DNA of 64,000 nt from Aquilaria yunnanensis (GCA_039654915.1 CM077595.1:50871501-50935500); one strand, 5' to 3'; numbered from the stretch's first letter, positions 32,563 through 45,156 are shown. Made by a program: numbers and translations. Notes: generated by a model not told the origin, from the letters alone.

Positions 32563-33421
32563 TGATAGCCAAAGGGCTATTACCCTCCAAACTCTCAAGC
32601 TTTGATGAAGCACTGCCCTAAAAAAAGACGAGCATCACCCTCTGAGAGTGTGAGTACCAACCTCAGAAAAACAGGGTCGACAGTCCTTAATCCTCGAACC
32701 TCAGTAATCCACCATTACCCTCAGGAATAACAGGACTAACCTCGGGAAAATTCTGTGCTACCACCATCGGTAAAATGACCTGACCAACTTTGGGAAGAGT
32801 AGACTCACCATCCTCGATAGGTCAAAACATCCTCCGAAGGGAACCCTCTTCACTGAGGGGCCTTTCGAGTAACTGGGGCGACCTCGGCTAGAAGCTCTTA
32901 TATCCCGAAGAGGTCTCTCTCACTGAAGGAGTTTTTTGAACACGACAAAAACGGTTGAAGAGCCTCTAACACAGAGACCTTGCACACGCCCTTAGCACAC
33001 AGGCCTCCCACGGCCCTGACTTTCGACCATAATGGCATATGGCCGGCTGGAGATCCCCATCCCTGAAGGTACAGACTACATCAGACCGAACACGTGTCAT
33101 GATTTGAGCGGGCTGTGTCAAAGGGACTTCTCCGAATGCCCTCCTATAAATACTTGGGGAAACAACCTTGGTAAGAATAAGAGGCTGAACTCCGAAGAGA
33201 ACTACACTCTTTACTCTCCACTTATTACTCTTCACTTGCCAAATCCTGACTTAGGCATCGGAGGCTCCTCCCCTGGAAACACACTCCGGGGACCTCCTAA
33301 CTCCTGTTCTTTTGAGCATTGTAGGCAATCTCACGACAGAAGTCTCTTCTACCAGCATCTCCTCACCAGAAGTCACTCTCAGGCCTACCATGTCATACAA
33401 CGAAGATGCTGCCGGGCATCA
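32563..33421 (+). repeat. Tat-type solo LTR P (859 bp) in RT of E
   Basis: Starts TGATAGCCAAAGGGCTAT, ends GGGCATCA, and lies between CCAAA (32558-32562) and CCAAC (33422-33426), a 5-bp target duplication with one later change. RT of E is continuous once P and one copy are removed. TATA at 33145-33152. It belongs to the same LTR subfamily as E, so it inserted after E and then lost its body by LTR-LTR recombination. Confidence 0.9.
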
Positions 33422-33856
33422 CCAACATAGCCTTAAAGTGCACCCGGAGGTGAAGCATGTTCGACAAAAAAAGTGAAGCCTCTCGGTGCATAAGAACAAC
33501 TTCATCAAGATCGAAGTCCACCGTTTAATGGAAGCAGGCATAATAAGAGAGGTCAAGTACCCCGAATGGCTTAGCAATGTTGTCATTGCTACGAAAGAAG
33601 GGAGTAATAAACTCTAAATGTGCATCAATTTCTGAAACGTAAACGATGCTTGCCCTAAGGATTCGTATCCTTTACCGCCAATAAATCAATTGGTGGACTC
33701 CACCGCTGAATACGGACTACTCAGCTTCATCAATGCTTTTAATGGATACCACCATATTCAAACGGATCTTGAAGATGACGATAAAACCATCTTCATCACC
33801 AAAGTCGGGACCTACTGCTATATCAGAATGCCCTTCGGTCTAAAGAATGCAAGGGC
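33422..33856 (+). pseudogene. RT of E, middle part
   Basis: Runs from HSLKVHPEVKHVRQKK to MPFGLKNARA, including EVKYPEWLSNVVIATKEG and LSFINAFNGYHHIQT; the catalytic Asp of LSFLDAF has become Asn (FINAF), so this RT would be inactive. Stops lie near 33476, 33617 and 33634. It stops at the copia solo LTR Q. Confidence 0.83.
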
Positions 33857-35270
33857 TGCTAGGTTCCGGGAGCCAAACAGTGCAGCGGAATTTAACCCAA
33901 ACCCTCCAGGATCCAAGTGAAACGGGATAAAACGGGTGTTCAAAAATTTTCATACCTAATTTTTGGTTGAGATCTCTCACTCAACTGTAGAGTCGAATCA
34001 CAAAACTTGAATAGTTGACATGTTCAGGCTCTTTATGGTATCCACACGAGCCTCTCGGGATCACCACACTTCCACCACCTCCCGGCAGATGCGTTTCTCT
34101 TGCGCTCGCAGTGCTAGCTTGCGTCCTCCAAGGAATTGCAAGAGAAGAGTGCGGCTGTCCTTTTGGGAGGCTAGGGCAAGGAGACCTATGATTTCTCACT
34201 AGAAGTTGTATTTATAGTGAGACTCAACTTCCAGGCCTAATGGGTTTCAAAGCCCTAATCCAATTAGGATTTAATTTCTGGCTTAATAATGGCTCAACTC
34301 TTGGGCCCATTGTTAATACGAAATTAAAGTGAAACCATAACCCAAATAATTAGCCCATGCACTCTAATGATCCAAATAGCTCTATGTGTGTGACCCAATA
34401 GGCTCTTATCATGTTGGCAATGATCATAAATCACATTTATGATCATAAGCAATGAGCGGTGTCTAGCAACACATCATTGCTACCCAAGTGACAAGATTGT
34501 CGATGATTCGACTAAACCTTTATGATCATCACCGATATATGCCATTGTCCCTTTGTCCAAGATATCAAGACTAAGCACGAGACATGGAATGTGTCACTCT
34601 CGTATAGCCCAATCTTTGGTTTCTTGATTACCGAGTAGACTAACTTAAACTAATGACATTGATATCGTATATCAACTCATCCGAGCATGGCCATGCATTT
34701 TCTAAGTCTCACTCTATCAAAGGGCCTGAAGATATCACTCCCGTTACATAGGAGGGACAAATCCCATCTTGATCATACAAATCCCTCTGCATGATATGTG
34801 ACATACCCAATGACCTCCTTCATGTTCACTCAGTTACGAGCAACAAAGGAAAGTATCAAAGTATGTGACTCACATGTGGGGAACCTTGATGATCTTAGGT
34901 CAAAGGACTACATATACCATGATCACTATGAGAATCACTTATGACACTCATATAACGATCCATGTAGTGTTCTCATGGTGGGTCAGTCCAGTACACAAGT
35001 TCTCCAACTTGTACCCATATGTAGACTACATATCTCATATTAGTCTCCACATATGCTAGTCGTTATGTATTATTGTAACCCGCTGCACAATAATACTAGA
35101 CCAGGGGTGTTTAAGAATATCATTATTCTAGGGTTACAATTATGTTTGTTAAGTTACGCAAAAACAAAACAACAAACATAATTGCAAGATTAATGCCATA
35201 ATAAAATATCATGACTCAATGTGCAAAAAATACAATCATCTCATGATTGGCTTTTGGCACAACACTAACA
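33857..35270 (-). repeat. Copia-type solo LTR Q (1414 bp) in RT of E
   Basis: Starts TGCTAGGTTCCGGGAGCC, ends CAACACTAACA, with perfect target duplication AGGGC (33852-33856 and 35271-35275). It matches the LTRs of F and G along its whole length; by their coding direction it lies on the minus strand. Only LTR sequence is present. RT of E resumes directly after it. Confidence 0.93.
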
Positions 35271-36786
35271 AGGGCGTCATACCAAAGGCTAATGAACAGG
35301 GCATTTGACTCCCAAATCGGGAGGAATGTGAAAGTATATGTCGACGATATGATAGTTAAGAGCAAACTACCTAGTAGTCATATCTTAGACTTAAATGAAA
35401 CATTCTACCAACTTCGAGAATTCTGAATCTGTCTTTATCTGGAGAAGTGCATGTTTGGGGTGATTGTGGGCAAGTTCCTTGGATTCATGGTATCGGAAAG
35501 AGGAATCGACACCAACCCATAAAAGGTTAAGGTGCTGCTGGGATTCTGAACTCCCACAACAATCAAGGACATGCAAAGGCTGACTGGGAGGCTCACTTCG
35601 CTCAGTAGATTCATCTCTAGATATAAGGATCTGTGCCAACAGTTCTTCAGAGTGCTCACCAAAGCAGCAAAAAATAAAGGTACCTTTAACTCAGGGGAAC
35701 ATCTTTTGACCGAAGACTGTGAAAAGGCTTGGGATGAGCTGAAAAGTTACCTAACACCTCTGCCGACACTTCGGCAGCCGAAGGAAAGAGAACCCCTCAT
35801 CCTTTATCTCACCGGCAGTGAAAAAGCAGTGAGTTCGGTGCTTGTAAAGGAAGAGGGAGGAAGGTAGTGGCCGGTATACTATGTGAGTAAATCCCTACAT
35901 GGCATCGAAGTTACGTACCTTCTTTTACATAAGGCTATTTATGCCTTAGTATTGGCGAGCAAAAGGTTGCGACCTTACTTCCTAGGACACCCTATTACTG
36001 TCCGAAGTAACCTACCTCTTTGGGATGTCATGAGGAGAGTAGATCACTCGGGAAGATTATCAAAGTGGTGTATGGAGCTTGGTGAGTACGACATCATTTA
36101 CGAGCCAAGAAGCACAATAAAGGCCCAAGCACTGGCAGACTTCATCACCGAAGTTCGAAAAGCCGAGGATACTCCTGGGGGCCTTGGGAAGAATGAACCT
36201 AAGTGGACACTATTTGTTTATGGAGCCTCTAGTTCTAAACATCAAGGAGCTAGAGTGATCCTTCCCGGTCCCGAAGCTATGGAAGCCATGAAGGCCATCA
36301 AATTCGGATTCATGTCATCAACAATGCCGCCAAATATGAAGCCCTAATAGCATGCTTGTGCTTGGCAAAAGGGGTTGGTGTCAGAAATCTAAAGGCCCAC
36401 AGCAATTCCCAGTTAGTAGTATGGCAGATGGCGGGAGACTATGGCACAAAGGACCCAACCTTGGCAAAGTACCATGACCTCATCAGAAAGCTCATCCAGG
36501 AGTTCGACACGGTGCATAAAGAAAAGGTACCACAATGAGCTAATATGGAGGCCGACACTCTGGCCAAATCAAAAGAGTCTACTCAGGTACTGCATCAGCC
36601 GACTATAGCAGTAATGTGCGAACAACCTCGGGATAAGGGTGGAAGGACCCTATCAAAAAATACCTCTCAACCTCAGAGCATCCTGAGGACCCTCTTGAAG
36701 CAGCCAAAGTGCGAAAGCGTTCAGGAAGATACTTCCTGATTGGGTAGGAGCTGTACCAGAAAGCGTATGCAACTCCATTACAGAGG
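35271..36786 (+). pseudogene. RT end and dual RNase H of E
   Basis: Continues with YQRLMNRAFDSQIGRN and YVDDMIVKSKLPSSH (RT box kept), then stops near 35423, 35518 and 35546. First RNase H: PLILYLTGSEKAVSSVLVKEE with TAG at 35865, then VYYVSKSLHG. Second RNase H: KWTLFVYGAS, where the catalytic Asp is Tyr (VYG for VDG), and HSNSQLVVWQMAGDYGTKDPTL, where the next Asp is Asn (HSN for HSD). A shift near 36310 follows. Confidence 0.85.
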
Positions 36787-37868
36787 TGTATTAGTGAAGA
36801 GGATGTTGAAATAATCCTCAAAGAAGTCCATGAGGGAGCTTGTGGTTCGCATATAGGAATCGATGCCCTTGCCGAGATCCTTCTCCGACAAGGATATTTC
36901 TAGCCTACTCTGAGGAAGCACGCAAGGCAGTTCATCTAGAAGTGTGACAATTGCCAAAGACACGCACCTATCCAAAGACTACCCTTGGAAATGATGACTT
37001 TGGCAAACTACCCCTTCCCCTTCGCCGTATGGGGTATAGATCTCATTGGCCTTCCCCCAACAGCTCCAGGAGGAGTAAAGTTCTGCATAGTCGCAATAGA
37101 TAATTTCACCAAATGGATCAAGGCAGAGCCTCTAGCGACAATCTTGGCGAAGGACATATAGAGGTTTGTCTAGAAGAACAACATATGCAAATTCAGCATA
37201 CCGAGGGTGATAGTAGCCGATAATGGTTCCTAGTTCATCGATAAAGGTTCCCAAGAATTCATAGTCAACCTCGGAACAAAGTTGCACTTTGCTCCGGTTG
37301 CCAACCCTCAGAGCAATGGACAAGTTGAAGTGTCCAACATAACAATAAAGGATGGCCTGAAGAAAAGGTTGAAGGAAGAAAAGGGAAAATGGCCAGGAGA
37401 GCTTCTGAGCGTGCTATGGAGTTACCGAACCACTCTGAGAAGGGCCATGGGTGAAACACCCTTCTCACTCGTGTTCGGCACAGAGGCAATTATTCCTATC
37501 GAGGTCATACAGCCATCCTTGAGGATACAGGGTGACGAAGAATGGAATACCTCGATTTAAGGACCAAGTTGGACCTAATTGACAAGCATAGAGAAATGAC
37601 CGAACTCAGAAGAAAAGCCTTTCAACAGAGAGTAGCCGTCAGTACAAACTTGCACATCAAACGGAAAGGGATCAAACAAGGGGACCTTGTTCTCTAAAGA
37701 GCTAAGTTTGAAGCTTGAAGACCATCTCATGGGGTACTTTGGGCAAATTGGGATGGACCCTATTTGGTCCTTGAGGAAGTTCATCCTAGAGTCCACAAGC
37801 TCGGCAATACCGAAGGAGGAGAATTCAAAAAATACGTAGCATTCAGATTCTTTGAAAAAATTCTGCAC
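36787..37868 (+). pseudogene. Integrase of E
   Basis: HEGACGSHI ... CDNCQRHAP (zinc part), GIDLIGLPP (first Asp), VADNGS then TAG at 37231, and SNGQVEVSN (Glu). The TAG after ADNGS is at the same codon as in A. Other stops lie at about 36901, 36937, 37159, 37171 and 37696. The C-terminal part reaches the KKFCT-like end near 37868. Confidence 0.85.
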
Positions 37869-38730
37869 TTAGAAATTTTTCCAAGAAAAAAATTGTACAA
37901 TTCTCCCAAAGGGTGACCGACCGAACATGATGTAAAAACTGAAGGAGCTTTTCTCCAAAAATGCCTCTGAAATTATTTTCATTTTTGACCGAAGGCATAT
38001 TTCACCGAACATGTTCGCTTCTGAAAAAGTGTAAAAAATGCCCGATTCTAAGGGGGAAGACCGAACATGGTCACACCAAAGGGGTAAACTTATGAAAATG
38101 GTCAGTTTTTGCTAAATTATCCTAACCGAACACGGTTGAAGAAAAAATGGGTAAATATACGGTGGAGGTTAAGTTGCGCCGAAGATGGTCAATCGAGCAT
38201 AGTTGCTCATCCCATAAAAGTGCCTAAGTGCACACCTAGAAAAATTTTCAAGTAGAAAGTCATGCAAAAACATCGAGGAGGTATGTCCAAAGATGGTTAC
38301 TTAAGAAGATGAATATCTCCTTCACCCGAAGGTGGTTGTTGAAGGGGAGTATTTTCTAAAATGGATGGCTGGAACTTAGAAAAATTTTCCAAAATGAAAA
38401 GATACTGAGTACGACGAAAGTGGTTGTTTGAGTGAGGGTATGATTGAAGGGCAACTTTGCCCAAAAGACATTGATTGAACGTGATCAGGATAAAAGGCAC
38501 TTAGACTGATTGGAACAAGGGTTAAATTCTGTAGAAGACGATGTTATCTGGAAGGGTATTGTCCCAACATGGTCGTGACACCCTTCACGTCCGAAGATGG
38601 TCCGTTAAGGATCTGAGCCAAAATTTTGAAAAGAAGAGAGACTTCATTAATTGAAGGAAAGAGAGACTTCATTAATACGGTGATAAAGTACAAAGGATGG
38701 ATTACAAAAGAAAAATAAGAAAATTGAGGC
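37869..38730. other. Spacer between pol and antisense gene of E
   Basis: An 860-bp stretch without a gene. The motif CCGAACATGGT/CCGAAGATGGT recurs irregularly (for example near 37920, 38061, 38200, 38590), which may be what is left of tandem repeats. A short exact duplication AGAGAGACTTCATTAAT occurs at about 38633 and 38660. Confidence 0.55.
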
Positions 38731-41700
38731 CTATTCGCGATCCTCGGCATCCGCCGACTCCTCACCATCATCAGCATCCTCACCTTCAAAGTCATTATCG
38801 TTGATAGCAGCTTTAGGCACTGAAGGTCGAATGGCAGGAAGATTGAGGAACTGTGCCCTCTACCACTGCTAGGATGGTCCTTCGCAGTTGTCCAGGGCCA
38901 CCAAAAAAGAGAGGTTGAGGTCACAAAATCTGGACAAGACTTGGGGACGGGCCAGACAGAAGTCATCCTGATAAGACCTCTGTGTCGCTTGGTCGAACTT
39001 AGCCTTCTTTGCATGCAAATCCGCCAGTTATTTCCAAAGCTCCACGACCTCCTTCTCAGCTTTTTCTTCTTCTTCTTCCCCTCATTCTTTAGCTTATCGA
39101 CCTCGGCCTGAAGCTTGGAGTTGAGGTCGAATGCCTTCACAACTTTAGCATCGGTGTCCTTTTTTTCCTTCTGAAGAACCTCATTGGACGAGGTCAGAGC
39201 TATCACCTTACCACCAAGGTCTGACTTCTTCGCGGAGAAGTCTTGGATGAGCTCCCCTTGGCTTTTGAGCATCTCCTCTCGAAGATTAGCCAGATCCTCC
39301 TCGGCTATTTTAATGAGCTCATCGTACTTGATGACAGAGCTAGCGAAGAGTTCCTTCGCCTTTGCCAAGGACTCCTCGGACCGATTGCAGATTGAAGATT
39401 TTTTGGCTGCCCAAGCTCGGAAGTACCAATGTATGCCAAAAGCTGCAAAAGGGAAAGACCTCGACTAAGGAACAAAAGGAAAAGAACAGCACAGAAAATT
39501 CCCAAGTATCAAAGGGTAGGAGTTTACCTCGGCAACCTATTCACTCATCCTTGCGATGAGGATCTCCTCGTTTGGACACTCCTCAGTTAGAGACTGAAAA
39601 GTGGCATGTGTAATGACACCCGACGCCATCTGAGGAGCCATCTTCTGGCTATCCTTGGAGAACAAGTTCATGTCCTCCGTGAAGGTCCAAAAGAGCTCCA
39701 TCAAAACCTTGCCCTTCAGAATATTGGCATCCCGAAGAGCCCTATTCCGGGCATGATCTTCCACCCAGGGAGCCTGCACTGCTTCGCCTGCAAAATCACG
39801 CTGAAGTTCCATTAGTATGTTATCCCTTAGCCACTCATCTATAAGGTCTTAAAAACCAAAAATTCCCAAACTCATAGAAGAATTGTTAGGCACCTCCTAA
39901 AGTGCTTGGCTTAGGCCAAGGAAAACCAAGGAAACAAGCAGGAAGGAAGAAAAGGACTATGGGAACTGGTACAGTGATCTATGTGCAAAACTGGGAACTT
40001 TCAGGACTTAACTGCACATAGAAACTAGACTATGGAAAAGCTGACAAAAAACAGAGAAAGGGGATCAAATTGTAAACTTGAATGAGTGGTACAATTAAAA
40101 CTATCAACTTTAAGTTGATCATTTCGGCCACGCAAGTTTATTGGATGACTAGTGCAAGACTAGACCAAAACTAGTAGACAATAATGATTACTAGTCAAGT
40201 CTTGTCTACCACTAAAGAACTATTCACTAGTTAACTAGTTAAACTAACTAGTTTTATTCTAGTTACCTGGCCGGTTACACATGGGTAATTATAGTAATTT
40301 GGTACTTGTGTTTGTCTTGTGCTTGGCATTATGGGCCATGTTTGGACTTAAGTGTCATTTGAATCAAGGTTTTAATGGTGCACGTGTAACCGTGAGCAAG
40401 TGAGGACTTTAGTGAGCCATGCAAATAAGTTGGGGTTAAAGACTTATGTTAGTACCATTTTGAGCACAAGTGTCTTTCGGCCGAATTAAGTCAACACCAT
40501 TTGTTTTGTTTCATTTCAGGCTTTCATTGTTCTTCCTAAGGCCAAGAGTGGTTCTTGAGAGCTCATCCAAGAATTGGTTTTGAAATCAAGAAATCTTGAA
40601 GGCATTTGAAGGATTCAAGCTTGGAAGACTTGTTTCGGCATAAGCTCACTTGGATTCAAGCTTTGGTTCTTGAAAATTAAAGGAAGGCCGAGACGTTCAA
40701 GCTAGGGTTTTGAGGTAATGTTTATGTTTCCTTGATTTCATGGTATTTCTTCCATGAACAAGGGATTTAAAAGCTCAATTGTGGTTAGATTGAATTAATT
40801 GAACAAGTTAGATGTTGGTTTGAAAGTTGGTTGTTGGCCGAAAGTATTGGATGAGTAATCTTGGTGTTCTTCTTGAGTTCCATGGAAATTAGTCCATGAT
40901 TAAGGTTAATTGGTGCCTATTTGATCTTATGCTAGGCAATTTTGACCAAGGAACATCAATGTGTGCAAGTTAGTATTTGGCCGAGAAGTCCATTTTGAGG
41001 TAATGTTATGTTCTTCATTTGATTACATGGTAATGGTGCCATGAATAAGGGTTATTAATGATTAGAAGGTTATATGATGGATTAGTTTGATGAAGAACAT
41101 TATTGTGTGAAATTGGGCATTATGGCTGAAAGCTTGAACTTGTGTAACATAGTGTTTTTCTTGGAGTACATGGTATTTAATCCATGATTATGTGTTGTTG
41201 ATGCCTATGTGTTGTTATGGTAGGCATTGTGATTGAGGAACACTTGGGCATTTGAAGTTTGGTTATGACCGAGACCATATTGAGGTAGGGTTCACTAACA
41301 CTTGATTATGCTTGGTGAATTACCATGGTTCAAGTGTTTAGAGTGGCTAAGTAATGGTTAAAATTTGCCAAATGACCTTAGTTGCTTGATGGGCTATTGA
41401 GAATACATTCGGTCTACTTGTTGATTAGCTAATTAACTAATGTACATGTACTAGAAATGCAAGTAAATGTGGCCCATTTGCTTAGCATTTTGGAGCTCTA
41501 AGTGGAAGTGGATTGTTTGATGGTGTTTTGTGTGCAAAGTGCACATGGGTACATGTATAGTATATTATGGCCGAGAGCTTATTGTGGTGTGTGTGTGTGT
41601 ATTGTGTGCTTTGGTGCTTTTCTTGTGCTTGCTAACCAAGTTTATGATATTGTGGCTTATATGCCATGGTTAATTATCATGTATATGTATATGCTTGGTT

Positions 41701-44190
41701 TTCCTTGTCTTTGTGTTTGTTTTTGCAGGTTGAGCTAAGCTAATGGGAGGTTAAGCTTTGAGTGAATACTCAGCTTAACTAAATAAACTCATATTTGAGT
41801 TGTGTATTAAAGTGAATCCTACTGAGTTTTACTCAAAGCCCATCCTTTTATTTTCAGGCAAAGACATTCGGCCTGAGAAGTACTAGCTTGCTCTGTACTT
41901 GTGTTTAGTGCTTGTTTGCTTGTTTTCTAAGGTATGTGCCAATGTGTGCTTGGCCTATCGAAATTAGTTCATTACAAGTCTTATATCTTAATGGCCGAGA
42001 CTTATGAAGTAAGTTTGCAGGCTGTAGTGTGTGGGGGACCTGTCTAGGAAAACTATGGATACTTGGACTTTCGCTCTGATCATAGTATTTGCTTTCATGA
42101 CAATTAATCAGGCAATTGGGTTGGTGTTGCAGTGTGTACTTTTGTATGGAATTCTCAAAGTTCTGTTTGACCATTAATGGTCTTGGTATGTAATAACTTG
42201 GCATGTTTAGGTTTTGGTTTCATGGCATGTAGACATGTTGGACACTAGGTAGACTACCCTTTTTGTGTACATATGTGTAGTCCATGATGCCTAGACTTGT
42301 GATGCTTTTGTTGGGATTGTATGCCAAGTTATGCACGGCCTTACGGATGGCTTTATGCTTGTACATGTATGCTGAATGTTTTGGGCCAATGTATGGCACT
42401 TTTATGTGAATAGTTATGGGCCTAGTCTTATGGAAATGTTGTGCACCATTATATGTATGTTGTTGACCGAGAGCATCATGTACATATTAACTTGTGGTTT
42501 CAAAATCTAAACCAATAATGTGGCTTCTTGGTTGTCATATAGATAGCACACTTGATTGCACACCAATTATGCACTTAAAATCTTCATTAAGTGTTGCCAT
42601 GCTTTGTATGCATGTATTCAATTAAAACCTTGCTTGTTGTGCAACTTAGTGGTATTGGGCCTTGCCTTTGCTGCAAGTATTTGTTGGACTTGTTTTAAAG
42701 CCACCTGGGCAACCTCCCAGGCCTCTCAATTTAAGAAAATAAGACTTAATGTTGCCATGGTTTGCTTGGCCAAATGCTAGAAACTTAATTTTGGAGTTGG
42801 GCTTGTGAGTTAAATTAGAAATTTATAGGCCAGGGCCTGAGTGAGGTGTGACAAGAATGGCTAAGGGACAAACCTGGTCGAAGCTCGGCGTCATCGCCCT
42901 CGGAGTCACTGACCTTGAAGACCTCGATGGGAACTTGTTTGCCTTTCTTCCTTCGGCGCTCCTCAAGATCCTTCACCGAAAACCCCTCAACTGAGGTCCT
43001 CAAGGTCTCCACCCCAGTATCTGGACTCAGGGGAGTTGAACAGATGGCAGGCTCCAAAGGTGGGTCTGATCCATAGCCCCCACTTCGTCCTCGGGGGGCG
43101 GGGGATGCGGGTCCTCCTTAGTCTTCTTCGACCTCGAGACTGAAGATCGTCCCCTTGGTGCCTTCTTCCTCTTTTCCATTGCCTTCTTTCTCTGCTGCTC
43201 TCCCTTCTCGGCCTGACCAAGGAAGAGAGACTTGTAGAAGGCAGCAGATTTGTCACCCATCTTTGTAAAAAGAAGAACATTAGTGTAAGTACAGAAAGAG
43301 ATATAAGAAAAATCTGGGAAGTAACTTACTCTCTTAAAGGGCCTGATATGTGAGTTCAACCAGAAGGAACATTACCAACCACGCCTTATTCCCGTCGAAA
43401 GGAGGCTTCAGCATGTTGAGGTCGGTAACGTGTTCCTTGATCACCACCAGCTCCCGAAGGACCTCTTCGGTCATGAGATTCCATCTAATAAGAAAGGGAT
43501 ACAAAGAACTCAGAGGGACCTCAGGATACCAGTCCGCGACAGCTCAAATGCGGCTATCGAACTCCTCAAACTGGGCTTCTAGCTCTAAGGTTAGTAGTTT
43601 TCAGGGATCGACTACGTCTATATCCAAAGTCCCTCGAGCCCATTGGGTTAGCACATGCTTCCACTTCTCATTGACCTTCAGGAAGAAGAACTTCTTCTGC
43701 CACCCTCGCCAGCTGTCCTTTCTCCCAAAGGTGAATGTGTACTTCCTGCTCCCAGATCCCCGAGGAAGCAAGAAGTAGAACCCACCCTTCGGGATGGGGT
43801 GGAGTTTGTAGTATTGCATGAAGAAGATGAAGTGAGGCTTTATCTTGAAGACCCCACACATGCAGAGGAAGGCGTTAAAGTAAGAGTAGGAGTTTGGAGA
43901 AAGTTGATTTACGGCTATGCCATGGAATTGGCAGAACTTACGAACCATCTTCGGTGGAGGATACCGAAGTCCAACCTTCAGCTGGGCCTAAAAACGGTAA
44001 CCTCAACCGAATGATTCATGTAACTAGGCATACCGATACTAGGTAGCCTAGTAACAGCATAAGAGGGGAAAAACAATTTAGCTATCCACTTCTTTAACTT
44101 CTCCAGAGTAGCATAACTTGGATGAGAGTTGAGGGGAAGCCAACTCTCAGGGATAGGTTGAACAGACATAAGCGGGACTGCAATAGACAT
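38731..44190 (-). pseudogene. Antisense gene of E, with solo LTR M in its second intron
   Basis: The start is ATG 44190 (MSIAVPLMSVQPIPESW), near the block shared with C. Exon 1: PSYAVTRLP, KVGLRYPPPKMVRKFCQFHG, GVFKIKPHF, GGFYFLLPRGSGSRKYTF, DSWRGWQKKFFFLK. Intron 43329-43261. Exon 2: KMGDKSAAFYKSLFLGQAEKGEQ, basic, then VEVFKVSDSEGDDAEL-like acid end at 42874. The second intron has its donor at 42873 and acceptor at 39788 and contains M. Exon 3: FWTFTEDMNLFSKDS. Intron 39527-39443. Exon 4: coiled coil (EEDLANLREEMLKSQGEL ...) to about 38731. Frame shifts in exons 1 and 4. Function unknown. Confidence 0.75.
39884..42853 (+). repeat. Chromovirus solo LTR M (2970 bp)
   Basis: Starts TGTTAGGCACCTCC, ends GAGGTGTGACA, flanked by a perfect 5-bp duplication AGAAT (39879-39883 and 42854-42858). 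No primer site, polypurine tract or pol is inside. L (inverted) and N match its 3' and 5' parts, and N abuts a chromodomain-containing pol, which gives the family. It has a GT microsatellite near 41590. ORFs such as 41502-41738 are not protein-like. Confidence 0.9.
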
Positions 44191-44922
44191 GTTCGAGAAA
44201 AGGAAGTCTAACCTCAGGAAGGTGAAAAAGAATGGGGGAGACAAAAAAAAATACCAAAGAATGACTTCAGACAGAAAACCCATCTAGCTCGAAACAGGGA
44301 AAGGACTTCCCAAGACACAGTAGGTAACGCCAGAAATTTCTCCGTCGCTAGCGCCGCTACCGGAAAAGAAAGAGGAAGAGGAAAATTCAAGAGCAAAAGA
44401 TAGCAAAAGAACAGAAGTGTTAAAAAAATTGAGGAGGAGGGGTTTATATATGCCGAATGAGGTAGGCAAAGCATCACCATAATGAACCCTCGAAGGCGAA
44501 GAGGTGCGACTAACGTAATGGACGCGATTGTTCGCCAGTCACTAGGTGACACGTGTCACCCTATGCGGGAAATGAGGGCACAGTTCCTGACAGCTGCCAG
44601 ACCTAGGCAAGTATTTCCTAAGGAGACGCGTCTATCTGTCCAGAAGATGTGACAACTCACTGGTAGCCAATAAAAAACCTACGGGACAAGTAAACACTCC
44701 GGATGAAAAAGCAACCTCTGGAACACCAAAAACTCTTCTGAAAAAGGCAAATACCACCACCTCGACCGAAGAAGGTGTTGGGAGCCAGAGTGGAACCCTC
44801 ATCCGAAAAAGATGACCTTGGTCAAAAAATTGAGTCAATGCTTGCCAAGACGACTGTTACCTACCAAAGTTACTCGGAATGCTTGCAAAGGCTCAAGCGC
44901 CAAAGGTACAACTTCGGCTTGC
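44191..44922. other. Upstream region of the antisense gene of E
   Basis: 732 bp between the antisense start and the polypurine tract of E. It holds the TATA-like TATATAAA (44443-44450, minus strand). I see no other gene. The same stretch of C (24126-24863) is laid out the same way. Confidence 0.55.
44443..44450 (-). promoter_or_regulatory. Possible TATA box of the antisense gene of E
   Basis: TATATAAA within the complement of GGTTTATATATGCCG, about 255 bp before the chosen ATG and matching the placement in C. Confidence 0.5.
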
Positions 44923-44935
44923 TGAGGGGGGCATG
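44923..44935 (+). other. Polypurine tract of E
   Basis: TGAGGGGGGCATG directly before the TGATAG of the 3' LTR, like the tract of C. Confidence 0.72.
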
Positions 44936-45156
44936 TGATAGACAAAGGGCTATTACCCTTCGAATTCCCAAGTTGTCTAGTGAGCACCATCCTTGGGGAG
45001 GACCAGCACCACCCTAAAAAATATCGAGTAACCAACCTTAGGAAAAAGGGGGGCCGCATTATCCTTGATTCCCTGACCTCTGTGACCCACCGCTGCCCTC
45101 GATGAATAGTGGGATAGACCTTGGAAAGGTTAGGCCCTCCCCATCCTCGGAAAGGT
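44936..45156 (+). repeat. 3' LTR of E, first 221 bp
   Basis: TGATAGACAAAGGGCTATTA, matching P and the 5' LTR of E (CCATCCTCGGAAAGGT occurs in both, near 29381). Copia element G interrupts it after AAGGT. The remainder should lie beyond the right edge of the window. Confidence 0.85.

Larger units (their letters stand above)
29234..45156 (+). mobile_element. Tat-type Ty3/gypsy retrotransposon E, interrupted three times
   Basis: Partial 5' LTR, primer site, gag-pol (30063-37868), spacer, antisense gene (44190-38731) and start of the 3' LTR (44936-45156). Inserted within it: solo LTR P in RT, copia solo LTR Q in RT, and chromovirus solo LTR M in the antisense gene. The 3' LTR is cut by copia element G and the 5' LTR start by J. 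Stops and shifts are spread over all domains, more than in C, so it is probably older. Confidence 0.9.

Noticed and set aside
34865..35059. ORF in copia LTRs (also at 46141 and 47600 region)
   Set aside because: Not kept open in the LTR copies of F; it is LTR sequence.
41580..41610. GT microsatellite in M as a regulatory element
   Set aside because: A short simple repeat, imperfect in L; nothing points to function.
43601..44190. Antisense protein as a DNA transposase
   Set aside because: The database name of this domain suggests a transposase, but no DDE or other catalytic residues or terminal inverted repeats are visible, and it always lies inside Tat retrotransposons.
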